From NCBI GenBank assembly GCA_020433835.1, contig JAGRBY010000136.1, positions 1 to 13,676 of the forward strand: a stretch of 13,676 bases of DNA, written 5' to 3'. The position numbers were made by a program, and so were the translations under genes. The DNA comes from Anaerolineae bacterium. Lineage in GTDB: Bacteria > Chloroflexota > Anaerolineae > 4572-78 > J111. The notes under the pieces were generated by a model. That model worked only from the letters and a program-made list of their open reading frames with translations, ran no database searches and was not told the DNA's origin. This document shows, in pieces, positions 1-6,907 of the stretch; positions within the stretch are counted from its first letter, which is position 1, and each line of letters opens with the position of its first letter.

Positions 1-162
1 TGGGCAACATGCTTACAATTTAGGCAAAAACCTGGGTTCTTTACCTGTCTCCACGGTTTAATGTTGCTCTGCCCACTGATATTCACTGATTTTTATCTGA
101 CTTTTGATAGTATCTGTGAGAATCTGTGTCCATCTGTGGACCTTTAAACAGTTTCTTAGCGT
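1..162. repeat. Intergenic end piece with ~10-bp-period direct repeats
   Basis: No gene is seen here. The stretch lies downstream of the AraC gene. It contains CACTGAT at 74-80 and 84-90, then ATCTGTG at 112-118, 122-128 and 132-138, so each motif recurs with an exact 10-base step. A degenerate ATCTGA copy lies near 95-100. GTCC/GGAC arms at 128-141 could form a small hairpin. From memory, ATCTGTG-rich strings of this type are dispersed in the intergenic DNA of many environmental bacteria, so this is probably a copy of a genomic repeat. Its function is unknown and no terminator U-run is evident. Confidence 0.45.
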
Positions 163-1050
163 TTACTCAGCTTTATCGTATTGGCTGGGAGCCATACCGG
201 TAATTTGCTTAAAAACGCGAGAAAAGTGATGAACATCGGCAAAACCAACATGAAAGGCAACCTCAGAAACCGATAGTTTTTGTTGGCTCAAAAGCCGTTT
301 GGCCTGTTTAATACGATGGCGGGTGTGAAACTTTTTAGGTGACTCCCCCAACCACTTCTCGAACAGTGCCCGCAAGTGGGACGGGCTAATGCCAACGGCA
401 GCAGCAGTTTGAGTGGCATTAAAAGGTACCGCATAATTTTCTCGTAAGAATGTAATGGCATTTCGCATCGCATCGGGATAAGCCGATTCCGATGCCGACG
501 TTTTTGATCGCTCCTCAACCCGGGCCAAGAGTTCAAAGAAGAGACTAACCGCTCGAAGTGCGTATCCTGGTTTTTTCAAGATGAGAATTTCGCGCATTTC
601 AACAAAAAGTCCTTCCGTTTCCGGGTCGGGGTCAAGCCCATAAAATAAAACCTGAGCCGGTTCTCCCAGAACAGTCGGCCATTTGCCGCCGATGCCAAAC
701 CAATGTTGTTTCATCGCCTGGGGGCTGCTGTATTGAAACGTCGTTTGCGGCGGCACCACGATGATGCTCCCGGCTGTCGGCTGTAAGCAAAAGCGGGGCG
801 AACGGAACGTAGCCTCACCTTCTAAATGATAAAAAAAATGGGTTTGGCTGGGATCATATTCAGTTTGGTTGGCCACATAGCCCGGTTTACAGTGATACTC
901 ACCGGCTTGAACGATGTAAAAATCGGCGTTGGAAAATTGCGCCCCGTAGCCGGTTCGCCAATAGGTGTAACGGGTGAGGCGGCTACCGTTGTTTGTTCCG
1001 CCCGCCATAGGGCGAACCGGCAGCGATTTACCAGATTTTCTTTCCGTCAC
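163..1050 (-). CDS. AraC-family transcriptional regulator
   Basis: A DNA-binding regulator of 295 residues, the usual AraC/XylS length. Residues about 35-115 form the N-terminal cupin-like sensing domain (AraC_binding type). Residues about 190-295 carry the two helix-turn-helix units, with the first recognition region around 213-232 and the family signature around 264-291 (VGFADVHHFSRVFKQITG). The N-terminal arm and cupin resemble sugar-responsive members, so a carbohydrate effector is likely but unproven. The start is GTG at 1048-1050, preceded by GGGAG five bases upstream. It is transcribed from its own promoter (see 1105-1133). It follows the cobalamin/ferredoxin pair on the same strand after a 93-base gap. 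The GH42 beta-galactosidase further upstream is the only sugar gene nearby and is a plausible but unproven target. Confidence 0.93.
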   Translation of the reverse strand: MTERKSGKSLPVRPMAGGTNNGSRLTRYTYWRTGYGAQFSNADFYIVQAGEYHCKPGYVANQTEYDPSQTHFFYHLEGEATFRSPRFCLQPTAGSIIVVPPQTTFQYSSPQAMKQHWFGIGGKWPTVLGEPAQVLFYGLDPDPETEGLFVEMREILILKKPGYALRAVSLFFELLARVEERSKTSASESAYPDAMRNAITFLRENYAVPFNATQTAAAVGISPSHLRALFEKWLGESPKKFHTRHRIKQAKRLLSQQKLSVSEVAFHVGFADVHHFSRVFKQITGMAPSQYDKAE

Positions 1051-1077
1051 AATAACTCCCTGCGTTCAGAACAGCCA

Positions 1078-1092
1078 AATTCCGAAGGAATT
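1078..1092. other. Small hairpin in the araC 5' leader
   Basis: AATTCC and GGAATT arms flank a three-base GAA loop. It lies between the predicted transcription start (about 1098) and the GTG start of the AraC gene, so it would be in the mRNA leader. It could be an operator half-site, a leader stem or part of a dispersed repeat; the sequence does not say which. Confidence 0.35.
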
Positions 1093-1104
1093 GAACCGCG
1101 CCTC

Positions 1105-1133
1105 ATTGTATCACAAAGATCGGTTTTTGTCTT
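1105..1133 (-). promoter_or_regulatory. Sigma-70-like promoter of the AraC gene
   Basis: On the minus strand the -10 element is TACAAT (1105-1110), preceded by TGA, which makes it an extended -10. The -35 candidate is AAGACA (1128-1133) with a 17-base spacer. The predicted start is near 1098, leaving a leader of about 48 bases. It lies between the small ferredoxin gene and the AraC gene, so the regulator can be transcribed independently of the upstream pair. Confidence 0.5.
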
Positions 1134-1143
1134 TTGCTCTTGG

Positions 1144-1488
1144 TTACCCGATACGTCGGGGTGGGGATACCTTCACCCGTAAAGCCTCAACCGGCTGATT
1201 GTTGAGCAGATGCTGCTGGAATATCAGATTCAGGGCCGGCTCATCCACATGCTGATACTTGATGCCGTCGGGATGGACAATTATGATGGGACCATTACTG
1301 CACACCGCCAGGCAATTGGTAATTTGGCAGGTTGTATGCTGTGGATGCTCCGGGTCGTCCAATCCGTGCTGCTCAATCAACTGGAGCAACTGCTGTTCCA
1401 AGCGTTTGCCTTTGTTCGATTCGGCGCACTGGCCGCGCACACAAATTAACACACGCCGACCGCGCCGTGAAAAGAAAGATGCACTCAT
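1144..1488 (-). CDS. Stand-alone thioredoxin-like [2Fe-2S] ferredoxin
   Basis: A 114-residue electron carrier of the thioredoxin-fold [2Fe-2S] ferredoxin family (Aquifex/Clostridium pasteurianum type). The four likely cluster ligands are Cys16, Cys21, Cys59 and Cys63. A fifth Cys54 lies just before the second pair. The TNCLAVCSNGPIIIVHPDG stretch (57-75) matches the family's hallmark C-x3-C, G-P, V-x-P-D-G pattern, and the C-terminal PVEALRVKVSPP resembles the usual family tail. The start is ATG 1488, only three bases after the stop of the CobO fusion. There is no strong Shine-Dalgarno of its own, which points to translational coupling. All five Cys positions match the N-terminal domain of the fusion with a constant offset of three, so the two are duplicates. 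It probably donates electrons to corrinoid or another partner; the redox partner is inferred from position only. Confidence 0.9.
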   Translation of the reverse strand: MSASFFSRRGRRVLICVRGQCAESNKGKRLEQQLLQLIEQHGLDDPEHPQHTTCQITNCLAVCSNGPIIIVHPDGIKYQHVDEPALNLIFQQHLLNNQPVEALRVKVSPPRRIG

Positions 1489-1491
1489 TAC

Positions 1492-2508
1492 CTAATACTC
1501 GATTCCGGCCTGGGCGCGGATGCCTTGCTCTTTGAAGGGATGCTTGATCTCGCGCATCTCCGTTACCAGATCGGCATAGTCAACCAGAGCCGCCGGAGCG
1601 TTGCGCCCGGTGATAATCAGATGCAGCATCGGCGGCTTGTTTTCCTTTAGCCAGGCGACAATCTCATTGGCATCCAGCCAGCCGAAATGCATAGTATAGG
1701 TGAATTCATCCATAATAAACAGATCGTACCCGCCGTTGGCAATCCGTTCCTGGGCCACTTCCCAGGCCTGCCGCGCTCGGGCCTCGGTTTCATCCATGTC
1801 CTGGCTGGTCCACGTCCAGCCGTCGCCGGTCGAGATCCAATCGATGTTGCCCATGCGCTCCGCCGCTTTGATCTCACCGAAGCGGGCGTTTTCGTTCTTC
1901 AGGAATTGGATGACGCCCACCCGCATCTTACGCCCCCAGGCGCGAGTCATCACCCCCAGCGCCGCTGTGGTTTTACCTTTGCCGTTGCCGGTGTTGATAA
2001 TCACCAGCCCCTTTTTTTTCTTGGCTCGTCGAACTTGCGCCCGTTGTTCCAGAGTAGTGCGGGTGTCGGGCGTTGCTTCTGATGAGGTCAGTACCTTTTC
2101 TGCTTTTTGAGCCTGCCAGCTTCCGGCATCGCCTCTCAGATCGGGCGCGTAGGCCGGTTCCTGGCCGGCAGGGTAGAGGCGATGGAAAATATACTTTTCG
2201 ACCGGCCGGCCACCCAGAATATGCTCTCGATAAATTTCTTCCAGGGCGGCGTCATCGACATTGTGATACCAAATGCCGTCAGGATAAACCGTCAAAATCG
2301 GCCCGTGGCTGCAAATGCCCAGACAATCGCTAAGAGTACATTTTACCCGTTCAGGGTTGCGTAATTTGTTGAGTTCGCTGTCGCGGTTGAGTTCCAAGAA
2401 GCGGCGTTGCAAGGCCATCGCCTGCTCGGGATCGGCGCAGTTGCCGTTCATACAGATAAAGGCGTGACGCCCGTAGGTAGACATGGAGGGAGCGGATTTT
2501 TGGGTCAT
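1492..2508 (-). CDS. cobO: Ferredoxin-CobO fusion: cob(I)alamin adenosyltransferase with N-terminal [2Fe-2S] domain
   Basis: A two-domain protein of 338 residues. Residues 12-115 are a thioredoxin-like [2Fe-2S] ferredoxin with probable ligands Cys19, Cys24, Cys62 and Cys66, an extra Cys57, and GP-x4-YPDG. Residues 116-162 are a charged, poorly conserved linker. Residues 163-338 are a complete ATP:corrinoid adenosyltransferase of the CobA/CobO/BtuR family, with P-loop GNGKGKTT (174-181), a GDGWTW motif, an MDEF Walker-B-like motif and the family C-terminus ([16 protein letters not shown]). The enzyme moves adenosyl from ATP onto Co(I) of cobalamin or cobyrinate diamide. Co(II) must first be reduced, so the fused ferredoxin suggests a built-in electron donor (inference). 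The ATG start has GAGGAG about 12 bases upstream. No B12-riboswitch box was seen in the 231 bases upstream. An A8 run lies at the linker/CobO junction. Confidence 0.93.
   Translation of the reverse strand: MTQKSAPSMSTYGRHAFICMNGNCADPEQAMALQRRFLELNRDSELNKLRNPERVKCTLSDCLGICSHGPILTVYPDGIWYHNVDDAALEEIYREHILGGRPVEKYIFHRLYPAGQEPAYAPDLRGDAGSWQAQKAEKVLTSSEATPDTRTTLEQRAQVRRAKKKKGLVIINTGNGKGKTTAALGVMTRAWGRKMRVGVIQFLKNENARFGEIKAAERMGNIDWISTGDGWTWTSQDMDETEARARQAWEVAQERIANGGYDLFIMDEFTYTMHFGWLDANEIVAWLKENKPPMLHLIITGRNAPAALVDYADLVTEMREIKHPFKEQGIRAQAGIEY
2012..2019 (-). other. A8 run forming an in-phase A-AAA-AAG slippery heptamer
   Basis: On the coding strand the codons are AAG AAA AAA AAG GGG (Lys163-Gly167 of the ferredoxin-CobO fusion). 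A-AAA-AAG is in the phase needed for a -1 ribosomal frameshift, as in E. coli dnaX. The -1 frame reaches TAA after 12 further codons, which would release the ferredoxin plus linker without CobO. No upstream Shine-Dalgarno-like stimulator was seen. Lysine-rich sequence before the P-loop is normal in CobO proteins, so the run may be incidental. Confidence 0.25.
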
Positions 2509-2573
2509 CGAGATCGATTTCTCCTCGTTATTGGGTCGGGTTAATGGACTAAGCCATGAAGCGTATAAAAATT

Positions 2574-2594
2574 TTGGCTCAATATGGATGCCAA
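2574..2594. other. Inverted repeat TTGGC-N11-GCCAA upstream of cobO fusion
   Basis: Perfect five-base arms at 2574-2578 and 2590-2594 lie about 70 bases before the CobO-fusion start. The minus strand reads TTGGCA here, which resembles a -35 hexamer, but the matching -10 is weak. It could be an operator or chance. Confidence 0.2.
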
Positions 2595-2618
2595 GGAGGT
2601 CATAGAAATGGAGGCAAG

Positions 2619-2698
2619 GGTCATGCCCGAATGTCTTTATCGGGCATCCAGCCAGTCTTAGGGCGCTAGATTCCCGCTAAAAGCATGCGGGAATGACA
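2619..2698. repeat. REPIN/BIME-like pair of inverted palindromic elements
   Basis: There are two hairpins, each with an 8-bp perfect stem and 9-base loop: ATGCCCGA/TCGGGCAT (2623-2647) and ATTCCCGC/GCGGGAAT (2670-2694). Reverse-complementing the first shows it is the same element as the second: both read about GAT-N-CCCG-N-TAAA-NN-CAT-N-CGGG-N-ATGAC, with 24 of 32 positions identical and stem changes that preserve pairing. They therefore face each other across a 22-base spacer, the arrangement of REP doublets. The site between two genes on one strand is typical for REPs. It may also protect or end the galactosidase mRNA. No RAYT transposase gene is in the window. Confidence 0.6.
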
Positions 2699-2739
2699 GC
2701 GGCAAGCGTTCCTCCTCGTAACACATAGTGAGCCTTATT

Positions 2740-4710
2740 TTAAATGAATTGTAAAATCGCAACCTCGCGAGGCGGCAGCGTAACCAGCTGCGTAGGTGGC
2801 AGGTTGAGTAACAGCGCCGTCGCTGGTCGATGGAGATGCACTGTTTTGGGTTCGGAGTTATGGTTTAGGAGCAAAAGGCCCTCTTGTCCATTTTCAAAAT
2901 CAATAGCGATACCCTCAACGTCTTCAGGTAGGTTGAATGGCAGGGCTGCTTCTTCTAACCCTATTGCTTCCCACACGGTCTGGGGCAGCATGTGCTCAAA
3001 CCAACAGCCCATATAGATGGCCACTCCCTGACCTACCTCATTTTTGGTGGCAGCCACCTGATCGCGCCAGTAAAATTGATTGTAAAAAAGAATTGGCTGA
3101 CTGGTTGTTGGCGTGAGAAGTTCGGCCCAGCGCCAATAAGGGTAGCTTAAGCTGCCGGTGGCATTGCGGGCCGCGCCGCGCATATCCGGCGGCAGTCCCA
3201 TATACTCCTCAATGCGAACGCCCAACAGTGCATCAATATGGGCCGGCAGCGGTTTGTCTGACCAAATATTGGAAGGTTCTTTGACAAAGGCGCGAAATGT
3301 GACCATCAACCGGCCTCCATTTTCAACATAGTGCTGCCAATGATTTACTTGGTCTGTGTCGATGAGATGAGGACAGGGTACGATAACTATTTTGTAGGCG
3401 TTAATATTGTCAGACCGGTTGATGACATCGACCGAGACACCACGTGCCCATAAATCTTGGTAGATGCTCAGTACCACTCTAAGATAACTGAAATCCTGCT
3501 GGTGAGGGTCAATCTGAAGGGCCCACCAATCGGCATAATCGATAAGGATAGCTACCTGAGCCGGTTTTGGGCTGAAAGCCGGAATTTTTGTGCGTTCACG
3601 TGTTATTTGTTCGACTTCACGGTAGGCCTGAGCGGGAGAGCCGTCCTGTCGCAGAATACCGGTATGGTACTGCTCCTGCCCGAAGCGAGCCGCCCGCCAG
3701 CGGAAATATAGGATAGCTGCGGCCCCATGCCCAAAACCTTGATAGGTCCATAAACGCACCAGGTTGGGCGGCACGGGACGGTTGTAAGGATGCCAGTTTA
3801 CCGATCCTGGTTGTTGTTCCATAACCCAATAAGGTTTCTGCTTGAAACCACGCACCATGTCGTGGTTGAAGGCCACGTGATGGGGGCCTATAGATCCTTG
3901 TGGATAATTATCCCACGAAGCAAAATCGAGATCGGCCGCCAAGTTGAAGTTATCAGTTTCAGCGGCATCTTCGTTGCTGTTCATAAAGTTGTGGGTGATC
4001 GGGACATCGGGCGCATAGCGGCGTACGATATCGATCTGCATACGTTGATAGTTTACCCAACTGTCTGAAGCAAAACGCCGGAAATCGAGCTGCAAGCTGG
4101 GATTATGCTGCGCCGGAGCTGTTCGAGGCAGTGGGATTTGAGACCAATCGGTGTAGATAGCGCTCCAAAATACGGTTCCCCACGCCATGTTGAGAGCTTC
4201 TACTGTGCTGTATTTATCTCGTAGCCACTGTTGGAACGTTTCGCGACAATGATCGCAGTAGCAGCGGCCGGTGCTGTGGCAGCTAAATTCGTTATCAATT
4301 TGCCAGGCCGCTACTGCCGGATGGCTACCAAAGTGGTTAGCCATTTCGGTCACGATACGTTGAGAGTAGTAGCGATAGGCGGGATTGTTGGCACAGCCGT
4401 GCCGTCGCGTGCCAGGCCCTAAAGGCAGACCATCGGCATTTCTTAGCAGAATATCGACCCTGCTGGTCAGCCAGGGGGGAGGAGTGGCCGTAGGTGTCCC
4501 TAATATTACATGTAAGCCTTCACCATCCAGCAGTTCAATCACTTTACTTAAGAGGCTAAAGTCGAATTCGCTATCCGCCGGTTCTAATAAACTCCAGGTA
4601 AACTCGCCGATGCGTACATAGGTGAATCCTAAATGCGCCATCATTTTAGCATCGGTTGCCCATCGTTCGCGAGGCCACTGCTCAGGGTAGTAATCGACAC
4701 CCAATTTCAT
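2740..4710 (-). CDS. GH42 beta-galactosidase
   Basis: A glycoside hydrolase family 42 enzyme of 656 residues, the family's full length, that releases terminal beta-galactose. The N-terminal (beta/alpha)8 barrel opens with MKLGVDYYPEQW. The acid/base is Glu141 (QIDNEF) and the nucleophile Glu298 (WVMEQQPG). Cys106, Cys150, Cys152 and Cys155 reproduce the zinc site of Thermus A4 beta-galactosidase at the same positions. A trimerisation domain (about 370-590) and a small beta domain ending in PREVAILQF follow. There is no signal peptide, so it acts in the cytoplasm on imported oligosaccharides. ATG 4710 was chosen over an in-frame start 23 codons upstream because AAGGA lies 10 bases before it and GH42 proteins begin here. 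A weak promoter (TACGAT at 4782-4787, minus strand) may serve it. No transporter lies beside it. Confidence 0.95.
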   Translation of the reverse strand: MKLGVDYYPEQWPRERWATDAKMMAHLGFTYVRIGEFTWSLLEPADSEFDFSLLSKVIELLDGEGLHVILGTPTATPPPWLTSRVDILLRNADGLPLGPGTRRHGCANNPAYRYYSQRIVTEMANHFGSHPAVAAWQIDNEFSCHSTGRCYCDHCRETFQQWLRDKYSTVEALNMAWGTVFWSAIYTDWSQIPLPRTAPAQHNPSLQLDFRRFASDSWVNYQRMQIDIVRRYAPDVPITHNFMNSNEDAAETDNFNLAADLDFASWDNYPQGSIGPHHVAFNHDMVRGFKQKPYWVMEQQPGSVNWHPYNRPVPPNLVRLWTYQGFGHGAAAILYFRWRAARFGQEQYHTGILRQDGSPAQAYREVEQITRERTKIPAFSPKPAQVAILIDYADWWALQIDPHQQDFSYLRVVLSIYQDLWARGVSVDVINRSDNINAYKIVIVPCPHLIDTDQVNHWQHYVENGGRLMVTFRAFVKEPSNIWSDKPLPAHIDALLGVRIEEYMGLPPDMRGAARNATGSLSYPYWRWAELLTPTTSQPILFYNQFYWRDQVAATKNEVGQGVAIYMGCWFEHMLPQTVWEAIGLEEAALPFNLPEDVEGIAIDFENGQEGLLLLNHNSEPKTVHLHRPATALLLNLPPTQLVTLPPREVAILQFI

Positions 4711-4826
4711 AACAAAATATTCCTTTATGCGATTTGCCAATAGTTGAAGAGACTGGTGAAGATGGTTGTTGCTTACCAACTATCGTAAAGTTTAGTCAGG
4801 TTTGCCAGAGGCGGCAAGTTGCTGCT

Positions 4827-5549
4827 ATGATTTCTTGTATGGAGATTGTTACATCACACGTGTTCTGGCTTAACGTTAGTCGGCTGCTTATTTTGCTGTT
4901 TACCGGTGCTATCGCCCTGATGACGTACCGGAGTTCCCTGCTGCTCAAAAGAATAGTAATTGAAACTAACATTTTACTGTCACCGGCGGAGTCGGTGGTT
5001 CGGCTGGTTTTGGTGGGCTTATGTTTCTTTTTTGCCTGGTTGAGCGGGTTGGATCCGGTAAAATTGGGGTTGGTGATTGATGATCCCTGGCGTATGGTTG
5101 GCTGGGGATTGGGGCTGGGGATTGTTATTCAGCTTGTTATTAACCTTGTTACAACTCAAACCATCAAAGTTTTTGGCCGCGATATTTACTCACCCTGGCT
5201 TATCCAGAATATTCTGCCTCGGCGCAGCAGCGAATGGCCCTTAATCGCTTTGGCTTTTATACCACCGGTACTTATGGAAGAAATGCTCTTTCGCACCCTG
5301 CTTATCGGTGTTTTTCAAGATATTATCCCCCTGCCGCTCCTTATTTTGGTAACCTCTATTGTTTTTGGTTTGATGCATCAGCCGCAAGGTAAGTTGGGGA
5401 TGATTATTACCGGGGTTATTAATATTATCTTCTGCGTACTTTTTATCTGGTCGGGACAGTTACTGCTTACCTTTATAGTCCACTATACAATTAATTGTCT
5501 CCAGGTTGTGTTTGCTTTTCACCAGCGGGCCTGGCTGAAAAATCACTAA
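4827..5549 (+). CDS. CPBP-family intramembrane metalloprotease (CAAX protease-like)
   Basis: A polytopic membrane protein of about 240 residues with six to eight hydrophobic segments. It has the ordered motifs of the CPBP/ABI (CAAX prenyl protease 2-like) family: EEMLFR (Glu151-Glu152...Arg156), FGLMH (His184) and HYTIN (His219, Asn223). These form the membrane-buried metal-dependent active site. Bacterial members act in peptide or bacteriocin maturation, immunity or signalling; the substrate cannot be read from sequence. The start is uncertain. ATG 4827 is used, ATG 4839 is equally possible, and a TTG at 4734 would add a 31-residue cysteine-containing leader with no ribosome binding site. 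None has a good Shine-Dalgarno. It is divergent from the GH42 gene. A weak TTGCC/GGCAA dyad (4802-4817) lies just upstream. Confidence 0.85.
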   Translation: MISCMEIVTSHVFWLNVSRLLILLFTGAIALMTYRSSLLLKRIVIETNILLSPAESVVRLVLVGLCFFFAWLSGLDPVKLGLVIDDPWRMVGWGLGLGIVIQLVINLVTTQTIKVFGRDIYSPWLIQNILPRRSSEWPLIALAFIPPVLMEEMLFRTLLIGVFQDIIPLPLLILVTSIVFGLMHQPQGKLGMIITGVINIIFCVLFIWSGQLLLTFIVHYTINCLQVVFAFHQRAWLKNH

Positions 5550-5563
5550 AGGTTTATTGCCCA

Positions 5564-5592
5564 TTGACAAAAGATATTTAGGGTGATATGCT
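5564..5592 (+). promoter_or_regulatory. Near-consensus sigma-70 promoter with extended -10
   Basis: TTGACA (5564-5569) is followed by a 17-base spacer and TATGCT (5587-5592), with TG plus one base directly before the -10. The predicted start is near 5599, giving a leader of about 29 bases to the AAGGAG and ATG of the 409-residue protein. It is the strongest promoter in the window by inspection. Confidence 0.75.
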
Positions 5593-5627
5593 TTGATCAT
5601 AACTTATGACAAGTTAAGGAGACAAAG

Positions 5628-6857
5628 ATGGCTGTTTCCTATCCCGATGCCATCGGCGAGCATATTGCTACTACAGAACGATTTTTTACCAATGGTTTGC
5701 AATATGTGGGTTACTTTGAGCCGAATACAGTAGCGTCTGGTCAGGCTTCCAATTTATTCCTTTTTTTACAAAACACGCTAAATGTGCCGATGACAATTAC
5801 CTTGAAACTCGGCCTGCCTCAAACCAGTTTTTTTCGAGGTCGCAAACCGCTGCTTCGCGCTAAAGAGGAACAGTTTGAGGTATCACTGCAAGAGGCTGAA
5901 GCGGGTTTGTTAACCCTGCCTGTTGCCACGACCGAACATACCGGAGACGGAACCTATAGCATTACCGTTGAGATGAAAGTAGCCACTAAAGATCGAGGCG
6001 ACCGGGTTAGACCGGCCAAATCAACGAGCCGTTTGGAGACAAAGTTTATCGATAGTGCTGTGGGTCTTAATTTGGCCAGCAGTTTAGGCTCTACTTACCA
6101 AGAAAAATCGACTAAGAAAGCAGATTTTTCACTCATCGTATCCGGTCAGAAAAAGAAGCCGGCTAAGGTATCACTCAACCACACATATGACAAAATATGG
6201 GATACCGAAGATGCTCAGGTTTTTACCAAGTCGATCCAGGAGATTAACCACCGTCAAGCCAAACTCAAATCTGTTTTGGATGTTGAGACCCTCTATGCCA
6301 ACCTTTATGGCGAAAGCGTAAAGCGGTTTACCAATGTTGGCCTGCCGTTACGGATTGGTGAAGCCATTACCCTGGCTAAAATTCTTACGTACACATGCCA
6401 ATATTTTCTTAACAGCCCTGATCGCGTTAACGGGCTTTTGTTGCCCATTTGGGAGCGCGCGCTCTCTCTCGATGCCGATACAACCGACAGCTTAAATATT
6501 ATCAGAGTTCTGGGCTATCATCACTTGCTTAGACTTTCAATTGCTTTGAGTTTTGGGATAATTCGACAGGCTACAGGCCGCCAGTTGTGGTCATTAGAAG
6601 AGCGTCAGGCTGTTGCAAACCATGTAGCTGATACCGTGGAAATGGGAGATCCCCTGGATTTAGAGTTTCTCTACTTACCGCTGCTTATAGCCGGAACGCA
6701 TATTTCCGATAAACTGGTCTTGCCGGGCGAGGACGTTAAAAATACGCTAGCCCTTATGAGGCAGGCCCGTCAGGCGCGGCCTGAACTATTCAAAGATAAA
6801 GACATGGCAAAAGCGAACCACGTGTATAATCAAATTATGCAGAAGGCCCTTGCTTAA
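5628..6857 (+). CDS. Uncharacterised 409-residue protein
   Basis: I do not recognise this family. The ATG has AAGGAG six bases upstream and a near-consensus promoter, so it is a genuine and probably well-expressed gene. There is no signal peptide or membrane segment. Residues about 25-165 are rich in alternating hydrophobics and turns (for example GDGTYSITVEMKV) and look like a beta-sandwich, possibly Ig-like. Residues about 195-405 look almost wholly helical, with leucine-rich stretches such as RVLGYHHLLRLSIAL and ending in LMRQARQARPELF. It may be a cytoplasmic binding or scaffold protein, but that is only an architectural impression. It is monocistronic and ends at a strong hairpin shared with the convergent YtxH-like gene. 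Confidence 0.8.
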   Translation: MAVSYPDAIGEHIATTERFFTNGLQYVGYFEPNTVASGQASNLFLFLQNTLNVPMTITLKLGLPQTSFFRGRKPLLRAKEEQFEVSLQEAEAGLLTLPVATTEHTGDGTYSITVEMKVATKDRGDRVRPAKSTSRLETKFIDSAVGLNLASSLGSTYQEKSTKKADFSLIVSGQKKKPAKVSLNHTYDKIWDTEDAQVFTKSIQEINHRQAKLKSVLDVETLYANLYGESVKRFTNVGLPLRIGEAITLAKILTYTCQYFLNSPDRVNGLLLPIWERALSLDADTTDSLNIIRVLGYHHLLRLSIALSFGIIRQATGRQLWSLEERQAVANHVADTVEMGDPLDLEFLYLPLLIAGTHISDKLVLPGEDVKNTLALMRQARQARPELFKDKDMAKANHVYNQIMQKALA

Positions 6858-6861
6858 AAAT

Positions 6862-6902
6862 TCAACGCGGGAATTTCATTTGTTTAGAAATTCCCGCGTT
6901 GA
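6862..6902. terminator. Shared terminator between convergent genes
   Basis: A 16-bp perfect stem (6862-6877 with 6887-6902) encloses a nine-base loop. On the minus strand it is followed by ATTTTTA, making it a standard intrinsic terminator for the YtxH-like gene. On the plus strand there is no good U-run, so termination of the 409-residue gene would rest on the stem. The GCGGGAAT/ATTCCCGC core also occurs in the repeat pair at 2619-2698, but the loop differs. Confidence 0.75.
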
Positions 6903-6907
6903 GGTAC

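Noticed and set aside
1..75. TGGGCA at 1-6 and TGCCCA at 70-75 as ends of a mobile element
   Set aside because: Six bases only, no transposase or target duplication, and the left end coincides with the window edge.
2509..2739. Cobalamin riboswitch upstream of the CobO fusion
   Set aside because: No B12-box-like sequence (GCCACTG type) and too little space beside the REPIN-like hairpins to hold the conserved core.
163..4710. AraC regulator and GH42 gene as one sugar-utilisation operon
   Set aside because: The cobalamin/ferredoxin pair and two sizeable gaps separate them, and the AraC gene has its own promoter. Regulation in trans remains possible.
2740..4779. Longer GH42 start 23 codons upstream
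   Set aside because: The family begins at MKLGVDYYPEQW, and a suitable AAGGA lies before that ATG.
4734..4826. TTG start adding a 31-residue cysteine-containing leader to the CPBP protease
   Set aside because: No ribosome binding site before the TTG, and it would begin before the likely promoter region shared with the divergent GH42 gene.
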